A program made the position numbers and the translations under genes. A stretch of DNA of 57,500 bases from Symbiodinium natans (Eukaryota > Sar > Dinophyceae > Suessiales > Symbiodiniaceae). This document shows, one piece after another, positions 42,201 through 51,616 of this stretch. Under the pieces are notes generated by a model, which saw nothing but the letters and a program-made list of their open reading frames with translations, made no database searches and was not told where the DNA came from. The stretch covers positions 165,001 to 222,500 of the forward strand of contig CAJNDS010002066.1 of NCBI GenBank assembly GCA_905221605.1, in the 5' to 3' direction. Positions within the stretch are counted from its first letter, which is position 1. Each line of letters starts with the position of its first letter.

Positions 42201-42275
42201 GTTCGGCTGTTGCTCGGAGAGCTCCTCTCTTGAGATGGCTTCCACTTTCACCTGTGGCCGGGGGTGGCTTGCGCC
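42201..42275 (-). CDS. Exon-like island
   Basis: 25 minus-strand codons GASHPRPQVKVEAISREELS, then EQQPN. CCCTAAA-type on the right. Confidence 0.45.
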
Positions 42276-42580
42276 CACACCCAAACCCTAAACCCGAAAC
42301 CCTAAACCCGAAACCCGAAACCCTAAACCCTAAAGCCGCTAAACCCTAAACCCTAAACCCTAAACCTTAAACCACAACCCTCGACCCAGTGTGCTCGGCA
42401 CTCTACGGCTCCTATACACGAACGGTTTTGAGGGTTTAGGGCTTACAGGGCTACAGGGTACAGGCACCTGGTCTCTCAATCTGGTTTAGGGTTTAGGGTT
42501 TAGGGTTCAGGGTTCAGGGTTCAGGGTTCAGGGTTTAGGGTTTAGGGTTTAAGTGAGAAGGGTTTAGGGTTTAGGGCTTA

Positions 42581-42676
42581 GACTCGCTCGAAGAAGTTGC
42601 ATCGCGAAAGCTTGTAGGTACCACATCCGCAAACACCTTGGTTCAAAGGGTCCTTAAGGGAGGGAGGTTCATGGGG
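42581..42676 (+). CDS. Exon-like island ending in a solo MITE end
   Basis: DSLEEVASRKLVGTTSANTL, then VQRVLKGGRF, 32 codons. The last 15 bp (GGAGGTTCATGGGG) match the terminal repeat of MITE family 1, cut by the following TTTAGGG array. Confidence 0.5.
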
Positions 42677-42749
42677 TTTAGGGTTTAGGGTTTAGGGTTT
42701 AGGGTTCAGGTTTGAGGTTTGGGGTTTGGGATTTGGGGTTTGGGGTTTA

Positions 42750-43050
42750 TGGCTTAGTGTTCATGGGGGGCTTGTCTTCGTTGGGGGATGGGGACAGCAC
42801 TCTGATAATGAGAACGCCAAACGGGACTCACATTCAGAGAACTTCCCATATCCGCATTCACCTTTGAACTAGGACTTTGTTTTTTGTTGATTTGCTTAGT
42901 TAGTTTTCTAGATATAACATACCGACATAGATAGTATTCGCGCGTACGGTTGAGGGTCCCCCGATAATGGATCCCAATTGGAGCTAGGATGCCCACGTCT
43001 TGTGTGAAAGGGGTTGATAAGGGGAATCGAAGCCCTAAAGGGAGAACAAG
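42750..43050. other. Non-telomeric stretch with a 99-codon minus frame
   Basis: Minus frame with TLNRTREYYLCRYVISRKL; possibly a decayed coding piece, family unknown. Confidence 0.25.
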
Positions 43051-43208
43051 CAAGGCCCACCCCCAGCCCTAAACCCTAAATCCCAAAACCCCAAACCCTA
43101 AACCTCAAAACCCGAAACCCTAAACCCCAAGACCCTAAACCCCAAACCAAAAACCCTAAAACCCTCAAGCACCCGGGGGTAGGGCTTAGAGTTTAGAGTT
43201 TGGGGTTT

Positions 43209-43283
43209 TCAAGTTGTAGGACGTTTTCTCAGCTGTTTAAGGACTGCCTTGTCCACGGTGTTGACGCGAAGTCTAGCATATCC
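43209..43283 (-). CDS. Exon-like island with stop
   Basis: GYARLRVNTVDKAVLKQLRK, then RPTT and TGA, on the minus strand. Could be a real C-terminus. Confidence 0.5.
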   Translation of the reverse strand, partial: GYARLRVNTVDKAVLKQLRKRPTT

Positions 43284-43418
43284 GCCTCAGACCACAAGAG
43301 CACACACACACACACACAAACAACTAAAAACCGACCCTCAGCTCCGAACCATGCCCCCTAAACCCTAAACCCTAAACCCTAAACCGTAAACCTATTCCCT
43401 AAACCCTAAACCCCCTGG

Positions 43419-43469
43419 AAATACTACTGCAAGGGCCTCTCTCAGCCCCAAGGTCCGAAATCTTGCTAG
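43419..43469 (+). CDS. Exon-like island with stop
   Basis: KYYCKGLSQPQGPKSC and TAG, 16 codons after CCCTAAA repeat. Confidence 0.3.
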   Translation, partial: KYYCKGLSQPQGPKSC

Positions 43470-43807
43470 TCCGCCTAGGCCCTAAACCCTCAACCCTGAA
43501 CCACAAGTCGGAGATTAGGGTTTAGGGTTTAGGGTTTAGGGTTTAGGGTTTAGGGGCTTGGTGAGGCTTGGGGCTTCGGGGTGTAGAGCTTATGGGGGTT
43601 GAGTGGCTGAAGGTTTCGGGGTTCAGGGGTCTTAAGGGCTTGAGGAGTAGCAGAGAGGGCTTGGAGGGCGCACATGGCTTCTGCAGGGCTTAGGCGCCCT
43701 AAACCCCTAAACCCTAAACCCTAAAGGTTTAGGGCCTGGGCGAGGGTGATCATGTATTTAGGGTCACTCGGCACAGGAGCCACAGGTAGGATCGGCGGCA
43801 GCTTTGT

Positions 43808-44026
43808 CTAGTCTCTCAGCCAGGCCATGTAGGCCAGTTTCTGCAGCGCTGTCTGGGCATGCTGCTTCATGCAGCAGCACTGCATAGCTTTCACGCTACG
43901 CACCTCATAGCGCCTGCATTTCCCGGAAAGCCGCTTTTTCGCCTTTTCGTAGTGCCCGAAGACCCATGAAAGCGCGTGATGAAGGCACTGCACAATGTGC
44001 AGCCCACTGCGCATGGACCACCCCAC
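43808..44026 (-). CDS. Possible exon or C-terminal fragment, unknown family
   Basis: 72 minus-strand codons ending in TAG. They read SGLHIVQCLHHALSWVFGHY, then a basic stretch (EKAKKRLSGKCRRYEVRSVK), then a helix-like Cys/Gln-rich end (QHAQTALQKLAYMAWLRD). A second frame upstream (44027-44085) is open as well, and a GTGAGT lies between them on this strand. Flanked by telomeric repeat at 43.73 and 44.13 kb. Not recognised. Confidence 0.4.
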   Translation of the reverse strand: MGWSMRSGLHIVQCLHHALSWVFGHYEKAKKRLSGKCRRYEVRSVKAMQCCCMKQHAQTALQKLAYMAWLRD

Positions 44027-44231
44027 TCACGAGGCCGCTCTGCCAACCATGTGAGACGTCCATGGTTAAATGTGGGGTCCGGCAAGTTGCAGTCAGCGGA
44101 GGGTCTAGCTAAGCTTAGTTCTAGCCGTGAACCCTAAACCCTAAACCCTCAACCCTTCTCCCTAAACCCTAAACCTTGAAATCAAACCCTGAAACCTAAG
44201 CTTTAACCCTAAACCCGAAACCCGCCCATGT

Positions 44232-44300
44232 GAGCCCTGCGGTGTGCCCTTCACAGTCATCAACGCTCTAACAAGCCTTTCTCCGGAAACTAGGGTTTAG
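44232..44300 (+). CDS. Exon-like island in CCCTAAA/TTTAGGG bracket
   Basis: EPCGVPFTVINALTSLSPET, then RV and TAG supplied by the telomeric repeat. Confidence 0.45.
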   Translation, partial: EPCGVPFTVINALTSLSPETRV

Positions 44301-44401
44301 GGTTTAGGGTTCAGGACTTTAAAAACCTTAGGGCTCTGCCAACCCTAGAACCCAAAACTCCTCAAAACCCATACGCCCTGCAAACACCCTGCTTAACCCT
44401 G

Positions 44402-44510
44402 CTTACCCTAAACCCGAAACCCTAAATCCTAAACCCTAAACCCTAAATCCTAAACCCTAAACCCTAAACCCTAAACCCTAAACCCTAAACCCTAAACCCT
44501 AAACCCTAGA
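44402..44510 (-). repeat. Telomere-type array (CCCTAAA)
   Basis: About 15 units, some TCCTAAA. Confidence 0.95.
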
Positions 44511-44763
44511 ATGAGGGCCCCGCCCCCCTCGACTTCATTCCTTGGCGCGGCAGGTGTCAGGAGCCAGGATGGAAGGAGTCTTTGGTTCTGGGGCTTTGGG
44601 TGGGTTTAGGGTTTAGGGTTTAGGGTTTAGGGTTTAGGGTTTAGGGTTTAGGGTTTAGGGTTTAGGGTTGAGGGTTTAGGGTTTAGGGTTTAGGGTTTAG
44701 GGTTTAGGGTTTGGGTTTAGGGTTTAGGGTTTAGGGTTTAGGGTTTAGGGTTCACGGGTTTAG

Positions 44764-45060
44764 GGTGTTTGGGGTGTTTAGGGTGTTTAGGGGGGTTAGG
44801 GTGCTTAGGGGTTTAGGGTGTTTAGGGTGTTTAGGGTGTTTAGGGTGCTTGGGGTGTTTGGGGTGCTTAGAGTGTTTAGGGTGTTTAGGGGCTTTAGGGG
44901 TTTAGGGTGTTTAGGGGGTTTAGGGTGTGTAGGGTGGTTAGGGGGTTTAGGGTGTTTAGGGTGCTTAGGGTGTTTTTGGGGTTTGGGGGTTTAGGGTTTT
45001 GGCTTTTGGGTTTGGGGGGTTTAGGTTTTAGGGGGTTTAGGGGTTTAGGGCCTTTAGGGT
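44764..45060 (+). repeat. Variant telomeric array GGTGTTTAG type
   Basis: After a normal TTTAGGG array the units change to GTTTAGGGT G(T/C)TT forms and then degrade; the period is about 10 bp. Confidence 0.75.
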
Positions 45061-45814
45061 TTTGGGACTTGGGTTTGGGGTGGACAGAACCGAAACTTCG
45101 GGTTTCGGGTTAAGGGCCAGTTTAGGGACACCGCCCAAAAACAATGCCAGCCCAGTTTTTTTAAGCCTAAGCTCTAAACCCTACACCCCAGTTGGGGTTG
45201 GGGGTTTGGAGTGGGCATGAGACTCTATTTACCTACTCAGCTCTATGTGTAAGCCTTGCTATACTAACATGCCAGAAAACCCTAAACCCCAAACTTAAGG
45301 CTTGTACCCTAAACCCTAAACCCTAAACCCCAAAACCCCTAGACCCTAAACCCTAAACCCTGAACCCTACGTCCGAAACCCTGAACCCTAAATCCTAACC
45401 CTAAGCCTTAGGTTGGAGGGTGGTGTCAACCGGGACAGGGGAAACTCCCCCCCCCCCCAACAAAAGGGTTTAGGGTTTAGGGTTTAGGGTTTAGGGTTTA
45501 GGGTTTGCGGCCCCGCGAAGCCCGAAACCGGGTTGAGGGATTACGGTTTTGAGATTGAGGGCTTCGGTCAACCTCGAAGCCCTTCACCCACTGCCCTAAA
45601 CCTGAAACTTCCAGGCAAATGCAGCCTCGTCGCTGATATGTCCTTCGCGTTGCGTGGCAGATGCTTCTCTGTTCTCATCCCTAAACCTTAAACCCCGAAA
45701 CCCGATACCCTAAGCGCAAAGACTCAAGTTCGGGGACGTAGGGTTGGCCATGCAGGCCTAAACCTTCTGCAGGAAGAAAGACGTTGCGGGTTCCTGTTAA
45801 GCAACTTAAAATCT

Positions 45815-45940
45815 CAGGATAGACACATGGTGCCTTATACCCTGTACAACCCAAGGGCCCATGCTTCAGAACCCTTTAAAAGGATTTAAGGGGCCATTTT
45901 TAGGGCCTATATAATGAGCTACCCTTAGATGAAACGAAGT
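45815..45940. mobile_element. MITE family 5, diverged copy
   Basis: GGGCCCATGCTTCAGAACCC TTTAAAAGG and GAGCTACCCTTAGATGAAAC correspond to the 6.3 kb copy; the left end is decayed. Confidence 0.45.
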
Positions 45941-46063
45941 TGCCATCGTAAGGTACTATGGTAACTCAGAAGCCCCCAACTCCTAAACCCTAAACCCTCA
46001 ACCCTAAACCCTAAACCCTAAACCCCCAATCCTACATGGCCCTAAACCCTAAACCCGAGACCC

Positions 46064-46147
46064 GGCGATTCATCGCAGTTCCTTCACAAAGAGCCCCAGA
46101 TTCCCTTCGAGGCCGACCCTACACTGGCCTCAGGGTTCTGGAGTTGA
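46064..46147 (+). CDS. Exon-like island in CCCTAAA/TTTAGGG bracket
   Basis: 27 plus-strand codons GDSSQFLHKEPQIPFEADPT, then LASGFWS and TGA. Confidence 0.5.
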   Translation, partial: GDSSQFLHKEPQIPFEADPTLASGFWS

Positions 46148-46319
46148 GGGCCGTTTAGGGTTTAGGGTTTAGGGTTTAGGGTTTAGGGTTTAGGGTTTAG
46201 GGTTTAGGGTTTAGGGTTTAGGGTTTAGGGTTTAGGGTTTAGGGTTTAGGGCTTCGGCAAACCCCGAAAACCACAAATCTTAATCCCTAACCCTGAGACC
46301 TAAACTTTCAGCCCTGTCT

Positions 46320-46385
46320 CCAAACACCAACAAAGGCCACGAAGTCCAAGAGCCCCTATGCCCCGCGCTGTCAGGGCCTCGGGTT
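46320..46385 (+). CDS. Exon-like island
   Basis: PNTNKGHEVQEPLCPALSGP, then RV, next to the tyrosine recombinase fragment but on the opposite strand. Confidence 0.35.
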
Positions 46386-46398
46386 TGGAGTTCAAGCT

Positions 46399-46764
46399 TT
46401 ATAAAGCATTATAGGATTTAGGGGGTTTAGAGGGTTTAGGGCTCTCATGTCGGACGGCTTTGTGGGCTTTGGCTTTTCTTACATGGAAAGATGTGACCAT
46501 CCTCAAGACCATAGCCTGCAGGGCCACCATGGCATTCTGGTCGTAGGTCGTAGCCGATTTGGTGGACGTCTCAACATGGTGCCCCAACATGGTGCGCTCT
46601 TCTCTGGTGAACAGCCCCGCGCCTCCAGCCCAGGTCAGCAGTGTATGCTTGCACGAATGAGAGCGCAACTTTTGAGCACGCCCCTTTCCTATGACTGGCT
46701 CAGCTAACTCCCTTAGCCAAGCGGTAGCCTCTGAGGAGCTCATAGCCCAAGAATTCCATGACAA
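46399..46764 (-). pseudogene. Tyrosine recombinase C-terminal fragment
   Basis: The minus-strand frame carries the end of a tyrosine recombinase (phage-integrase-like) catalytic domain: RSHSCKHTLLTWA (about residues 34-46), LGHH (60-63) and the nucleophile candidate in SATTYDQNA (Y74). Where most family members have HxxR this one has H36-x2-K39. The frame stays open upstream to about 46800, then meets CCCTAAA repeat; downstream it runs into telomeric sequence (the SKPPKS residues are translated repeat) and stops. It is therefore a piece cut out of a longer gene, most likely from a mobile element (DIRS- or Crypton-like). Which family cannot be settled by eye. Confidence 0.65.
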
Positions 46765-46845
46765 GGAGGAGCACCAAAGCCATCGCGCATCAAATCTGGA
46801 CCCTAAACCCTCAACCCTACACCCTAGGCCCTGAACCCCAAACCC

Positions 46846-46945
46846 TACTTAGAGGTTCATCCCTATTATAATTGTACTTGCACATGTTAGGGCACTTAAG
46901 GGGCGTATAAGTAGGTTATAAGTACCGTTCTAACTGTGTCCACGT
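46846..46945. mobile_element. MITE family 1, right end replaced by telomeric array
   Basis: Left end TACTTAGAGGTTCAT and interior GTTAGGGCACTTAAGGGGC are present; the right arm stops at CTAACTGTGTCCACG and a CCCTAAA array (46946-47035) follows. Confidence 0.7.
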
Positions 46946-47035
46946 AAACCCTAAACCCTAAACCCTAAACCCTAAACCCTAAACCCTAAACCCTAAACCC
47001 TAAACCCTAAACCCTAAACCCTAAACCCTAAACCC
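46946..47035 (-). repeat. Telomere-type array (CCCTAAA)
   Basis: About 13 perfect units replacing the right end of a family-1 MITE. Confidence 0.97.
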
Positions 47036-47116
47036 TGGCCCTGTGGCCTGGCTCCCGAGGCCCTCTCCGCGGCAGTGCAGGCGAACAGCACTGCCAAGAG
47101 CAGGCAGCCTTTGCGT
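47036..47116 (+). CDS. Exon-like island in CCCTAAA/TTTAGGG bracket
   Basis: 27 plus-strand codons WPCGLAPEALSAAVQANSTA, then KSRQPLR. Immediately bracketed by outward-facing telomeric arrays. Confidence 0.5.
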
Positions 47117-47504
47117 TTAGGGTTTAGGGTTTAGGGTTTGGGGTTTAGGGTTTAGGGTTTAGGGTGTAGGGTTTAGGGCTTAGGGCTTAGGGCTTAGGGC
47201 TTAGGGCTTAGGGTTTAGGGTTTAGGGTTTAGGGTTTAGGGTTTAGGGTTTAGGGTTTAGGGTTTAGGGTTTAGGGTTTAGGGTTTAGGGTTTAGGGTCC
47301 CATACCCTACCACAGCTTTGTGGTGGCTGGTGAGCCTACTTCTCCGGAGTTTAGGGTGAGGGCTTAGGGCTTTCCGCTGTTTAGGGTTTAGGGTTTAGGG
47401 TTTAGGGTTTAGGGTTTAGGGTTTAGGGTTTAGGGTTTAGGGTTTAGGGTTTAGGGTTTAGGGTTTAGGGTTTAGGGTTTAGGGTTTAGGGTTTAGGGTT
47501 TAGG
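47115..47504 (+). repeat. Telomere-type arrays (TTTAGGG)
   Basis: 47115-47299 (with a CTTAGGG block) and 47380-47504 (about 18 near-perfect units), around island 47305-47367. Confidence 0.95.
47305..47367 (+). CDS. Exon-like island
   Basis: PYHSFVVAGEPTSPEFRVRA and TAG between two TTTAGGG arrays. Confidence 0.4.
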   Translation, partial: PYHSFVVAGEPTSPEFRVRA

Positions 47505-47533
47505 GTTACCAGCCTTGGGAGGTGTACAGTGCT

Positions 47534-47660
47534 TAGGGGTTCGGGATTTTTGTTACATCTTTTAGAGCTCGGAGTTCAGGAAAAGTCTGCAAAACCTTAG
47601 GGCTTCGGGGTTTTTGTTACATCTTTTAGAGCTCGGAGTTCAGGAAAAGTCTGCAAAACC
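47534..47660 (+). repeat. 64-bp direct duplication
   Basis: Two copies (47534-47596 and 47598-47660) of a unit with TTTTTGTTACATCTTTTAGA, GCTCGGAGTTCAGG and AAAAGTCTGCAAAACC, almost identical and joined by telomere-like TTAGGG. Confidence 0.85.
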
Positions 47661-47942
47661 TGCAAAACACCGTCCAGAGGCCCTCAAACCAAAGCCTGTA
47701 GCAGCTTTGAACCCGTAAACGCAGATACTTTCCGACCCTGACCCCTAAACCCCAAACCCTGAACCTTACACCCCAAACAAATCCTAAAAACAAACCCTAA
47801 ACCCCAAACCCTGAACCTTAAACCCCAAACAAATCCTAAACCCAAACCCTAAACCCTTGACTGCCCAAGTTAAGCTCGGGGCAGGCCATGCATCACCAAC
47901 CTCAGAGGCAATCCGCATTCGGGCTCTCTAGAGTTTAGGGTC

Positions 47943-48197
47943 TACTTGGAGGTTCCATGGTACTTATTCACAAATTACAACCTCTGCTTATAACCCACAT
48001 ATTAAGCCCCTTAAGTGCCCAAATACGGTTGTAAGTACAGTGATAAGTACAGATATAATTGGTTAGTACTAAACCCTAAACCCTAAACCCTACACCCTAC
48101 ACCCTACACCCTAAACCCTAAACCCTAAACCCTAAACCCTAAACCCTAAACCCTAAACCCTAAACCCTGAACCCTGAACCCTGAACCTCAAAGTAGG
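47943..48197. mobile_element. MITE family 1 with telomeric array inside its right terminal repeat
   Basis: The left part is normal (TACTTGGAGGTTCCATGGTA ... TATAATTGGTTAGTA). The terminal repeat is then broken: a CCCTAAA-type array of about 117 bp (48068-48184) replaces about 8 bp, after which TGAACCTCAAAGTAGG completes the end. Confidence 0.8.
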
Positions 48198-48390
48198 GTT
48201 TAGGGCTTTGGGTGCCTGAGGACGTTTTGGCCATGGAGCTTGGGGGAAGGCTTTGGGGGGCTTTGGTATAGATGGGTTTGAGGGCTTGAGGGGAAATTTG
48301 AGCGCCTAAACCCTAAACCCTAAACCCTAAACCCTAAACCCTAAACCCTAAACCCTAAACCCTAAACCCTAAACCCTAAACCCTAAACCC

Positions 48391-48474
48391 CTCTCGGGCG
48401 GGCAGCTGCAAGTCGCAGCGGAGCGGGGGGAGATTCGAAACGTAGTAGTACACCGATTTCGCAAAAACGTTTGA
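48391..48474 (+). CDS. Exon-like island in CCCTAAA/TTTAGGG bracket
   Basis: 27 plus-strand codons LSGGQLQVAAERGEIRNVVV, then HRFRKNV and TGA. Starts at the last CCCTAAA unit. Confidence 0.5.
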   Translation, partial: LSGGQLQVAAERGEIRNVVVHRFRKNV

Positions 48475-48520
48475 GCTGCGTGGCTGCGCATGTGCGATTT
48501 TTTACAGGAGCCTGAAGAAG

Positions 48521-48692
48521 GGTTTAGGGTTTAGGGTTTAGGGTTTAGGCTTTAGGGTTTAGGGTTTAGGGTTTAGGGTTCAGGGTTTAGGGTTTGGGGT
48601 TTGGGGTTTGGGGTTTGGGGTTTGGGGTTTGGGGTTTGGGGTTTAGGGTTTGGGGTTTGGGGTTTGGGGTTTGGGGTTTGCGTTTGGGGTTT
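48521..48692 (+). repeat. Telomere-type array, mostly TTTGGGG
   Basis: TTTAGGG units turn into about 14 TTTGGGG units, then a T/G homopolymer. Confidence 0.95.
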
Positions 48693-48724
48693 GGGATTTT
48701 TTTTTTTTTTTTTTGGGGGGGGGG

Positions 48725-48812
48725 GGGGGTTATTGTAGTATAATTACAACGGGACCATAAGGAAACATTGTTGGCAATGATTCCGACCCATATGTTAGGG
48801 CCTTGGGGGTCT
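48725..48812 (+). mobile_element. Repeat family 3, left end replaced by homopolymer/telomeric DNA
   Basis: TTGTAGTATAATTACAACGG GACC and GATTCCGACCCATATGTTAG match the middle and right part of family 3; the left is a T/G homopolymer and a TTTGGGG array. Confidence 0.4.
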
Positions 48813-49114
48813 TAGGGTTCGTGGGGGGGGGGGCTTAACTCAGCGTCTAGGGGCCCAAGCCCTACAACACTCCCTCCCTTCCGGGGTGAATGAAATAGTC
48901 AAACAAAAACTAGTATGAAGGCCCCTATTTAAATATGCTGCCCCCTAAACCCTAAGCTCTAAACCCTAGACCCTAAACCCGAAACCCTAAACCTGTCTAA
49001 ATAGTCAGCCCTCTAAACCCTAAACCCTAGACCCTAAACCCTAGACCCGAGACCCTAGACCCTAGACCCTAGACCCGAAAGCCTAGACCCTAAACCCAAA
49101 ACCCGAAACTTCAA

Positions 49115-49195
49115 GGCTTCCGGGGCGTGAGGACTGATGTGGACATACCACTGGACCACCGAGGCTGCCCAGAAAGCTTACTCCCTCTAGGCCAC
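49115..49195 (+). CDS. Exon-like island
   Basis: GFRGVRTDVDIPLDHRGCPE, then SLLPLGH; 27 plus-strand codons. Confidence 0.4.
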
Positions 49196-49235
49196 CCTAA
49201 ATCTCGAAACCCCGGAAACCCCTTGCTGTTTAGGG

Positions 49236-49315
49236 TTTAGGGTTTAGGGTTTAGGGTTTAGGGTAAAGGGTAAAGGGTAAAGGGTAAAGGGTAAAGGGTA
49301 AGGGGTTTAGGGTTT
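49236..49315 (+). repeat. TTTAGGG array with internal GGGTAAA block
   Basis: Four TTTAGGG units, then about six AAAGGGT units, then TTTAGGG. The variant has the T run changed to A. Confidence 0.9.
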
Positions 49316-50057
49316 ATGGCTTCCTTAAACCACCCTAAGCCGCAAACCCTTAGACCCTGCAACACTAAACCCTAGGCCGCGGGCCGGAAACCGTGGGTTT
49401 AGGGTTTAGGTTTTAGGCCTTAAGCTACCCTAACGCCCTACAAACCTAAAAACCATCATTGATGGGGACCGAGGGCCTCTCCAAACGCCCTTCTGAAGAA
49501 CGGGTCTGGGGTTTAGGGTTGAGTTTAGGCAGCACCTCAGAAAGAAAAGTGGAAGCAATGACCCTGATTTGGGGTTCAGGGTTTTGGGTTTGGGGTTGAG
49601 GGTTTTGGGGTTTAGGGTTTAAGGTTTGGGGTTTAGGGTTTAGCCAAACCCTAAACGCCCAAACGCTCAACTCTCCAAAAGGGGACTCTCAAGCTTTCGG
49701 CCTTTTAGGTCTTTAGGGGCTTTAGGTTGTTTTTGTCCGCCATGTTTCGAGCTTGTGTGTAAGGGTCCCCCCAAAGCGGACGAACCCTCAGAACCCTGTA
49801 AAAAGAAACTACCAAACCCTAAACCCTAAACCCCAAACCCTCAACCAACCCTAAACCCTGGACCCGGACCCGCCGAACGCACTCTAGCCGTCAGGCCCCT
49901 CCTCCCTCACAGCCCCCTGCAAAGCAAAAACCGCCCGTAAGCCCTAAACTCCCTAAACTCCCTAAACTCCCCAAACTCCCCAAACTCCCCAAACCCTAAA
50001 CCCCAACCCCTAAAGCCCAAAATCGTAAACCCTAAGCCCTAAACCCTGAACTCCAAA

Positions 50058-50114
50058 CTCCAAGTGTCTGAAGCCTTAAGAGGGCGCCCAGCCCCTGTGC
50101 AGGGCGACCTGTAG
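50058..50114 (+). CDS. Exon-like island with stop
   Basis: LQVSEALRGRPAPVQGDL and TAG. Confidence 0.35.
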   Translation, partial: LQVSEALRGRPAPVQGDL

Positions 50115-50163
50115 AGGTGCTCCATCGACAAGCTCCCAAACCTAAAGCAGCAGAGGGTTGAGG

Positions 50164-50560
50164 GCTGAGGGTTGTTTAGGGGGTTTAGGGTTTAGGGTTT
50201 AGGGTTTAGGGTTAGGGTTTATTAGGGTTAGGGTTTCGGGTCTAGGGTTTAGGGTTTGGGCTTTGACAGTGGAGGCGTGTAGGGTTTACGGGTTGAGGGC
50301 TTCGGGATATTGAGGGTTTACGGTTTCAGGTTGAGGCTCAGGGTGGAGGGTTTAGAGCTGAGGGCTCAGAACGTTTAGGGTTTAGGGTTTTTTAGGGCTT
50401 AGGGTTTAGGGTTTAGGGTTTAGGGTTCAGGGTTCAGGGTTCAGGGTTTAGGGTTTAGGGTTTAGGGTTTAGGGTTTAGGGTTTAGAGTTTAGGGTTTAG
50501 GGTTTAGGGTTTAGGGTTTAGGGTTTAGGGTTTAGGGTTTAGGGTTTAGATGCTGCTATT
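50164..50560 (+). repeat. Telomere-type arrays (TTTAGGG)
   Basis: Degenerate to 50385, then about 22 regular units with a TTCAGGG block. Confidence 0.9.
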
Positions 50561-50590
50561 GGGTACTTCTAGCAGACGCGTCCCCCCGCC

Positions 50591-50621
50591 TCGAACATCT
50601 TGCGCTCGGCAAGATGTTCGA
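50591..50621. repeat. Perfect short hairpin
   Basis: TCGAACATCTTGC and GCAAGATGTTCGA, 13-bp perfect arms with loop GCTCG, between two telomeric arrays. Confidence 0.65.
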
Positions 50622-51167
50622 GATGCCTAGACCATAAAAGTCCGGCAACCCTAAACCCTAAACCCTGAACCCTAAACCCTAAACCCTAAATCCTAAATCC
50701 TAATTTAAAGTCCGGCGTCTTAATTCTCAGGCCTGAGTCTCCGCGTTCCCTTAACTGCCGAGACCTAAGCCCCCAACCCTTCCCCCGCAACCCCTAAACT
50801 TTACCCAAAATGTGTGCTAGAACCCTAAACCCTAAACCCTAAACCCTAAACCCTAAACCCTAAACCCTAAACCCTAAACCCTAAACCCTAAACCCGCTAG
50901 GCTCGGGCTAGGGTTTAAAGCTTGGGTTTGGTGTTTAGGGTGAGGCTTTGGGCTCTGGGGCTCGGACGCTACACCCAAAGCCTCAAACCCTGAATCCGAA
51001 TCACCAAGCTCGAAGCCTGAGCCAAATGTACCCTCAACCTTTAACCTTTCACCCTAAACCCTAAACCCTAAACCCTCAAGACCAGGATAAATACAAAAAC
51101 ATGTACTTGGTATCATTGTGAGTTTACAGAGTTGCTTTCCCAAGCATTTATGTAGGGTTTACTTGAA

Positions 51168-51281
51168 CTTGGTAGCCCAGGTAACCATACTATAACAAGG
51201 GTACCCATTTTGGGGTTCGTGTCTTTTTTTTCAGGGAACCTTGAACGAAAAAAGGGAAAAGGGCACCACTGGGCTACCAAG
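51168..51281. mobile_element. MITE family 2 with 13-bp perfect ends
   Basis: CTTGGTAGCCCAG at the left is exactly inverted as CTGGGCTACCAAG at the right. Interior GGGAACCTTGAACG and AAAAGGGCACC link it to the other copies. Confidence 0.75.
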
Positions 51282-51402
51282 TGGAGGTTCATTGTACTAA
51301 TTAACCCAGTTCATAACCCAATTAGAGCTATGTTAGGGCACCTAAGCGGCTTTTAAGTGTATCTGTACAGTTATAACTGGAAAATAAGTACCATGAGCCT
51401 CC
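51282..51402. mobile_element. MITE family 1 abutting a family 2 element
   Basis: GTGGAGGTTCATTGTACTAA at the left, AATAAGTACCATGAGCCTCC at the right, interior ATGTTAGGGCACCTAAGCGG. A CCCTAAA array starts 2 bp after the right end; a family-2 element ends immediately to the left. Confidence 0.75.
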
Positions 51403-51403
51403 A

Positions 51404-51493
51404 AAACCCTAAACCCTAAACCCTAAACCCTAAACCCTAAACCCTAAACCCTAAACCCTAAACCCTAAACCCTAAACCCTAAACCCTAAACCC
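51404..51493 (-). repeat. Telomere-type array (CCCTAAA)
   Basis: About 12 perfect units starting 2 bp after a family-1 MITE end. Confidence 0.97.
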
Positions 51494-51524
51494 CCCATGG
51501 AAGCCTTGTCGTTTCGGAGTACAG

Positions 51525-51575
51525 GAAGCCGACGAAGTGGTGCAGGATCACATGGGGGAGCTCCTGGGGCGCTGA
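51525..51575 (+). CDS. Exon-like island in CCCTAAA/TTTAGGG bracket
   Basis: After TTTCGGAGTACAG, EADEVVQDHMGELLGR and TGA. Acidic and helix-like. Confidence 0.45.
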   Translation, partial: EADEVVQDHMGELLGR

Positions 51576-51616
51576 GGGCTCTTGAAGGTTTTAGGTGTTG
51601 GGAGGGAAGCTTGCTG

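Noticed and set aside
44907-45113. Hydrophobic-looking ORF in variant array
   Set aside because: Its residues (VFRVLRVFLGFGGLG) are translated GTTTAGGGT-type repeat.
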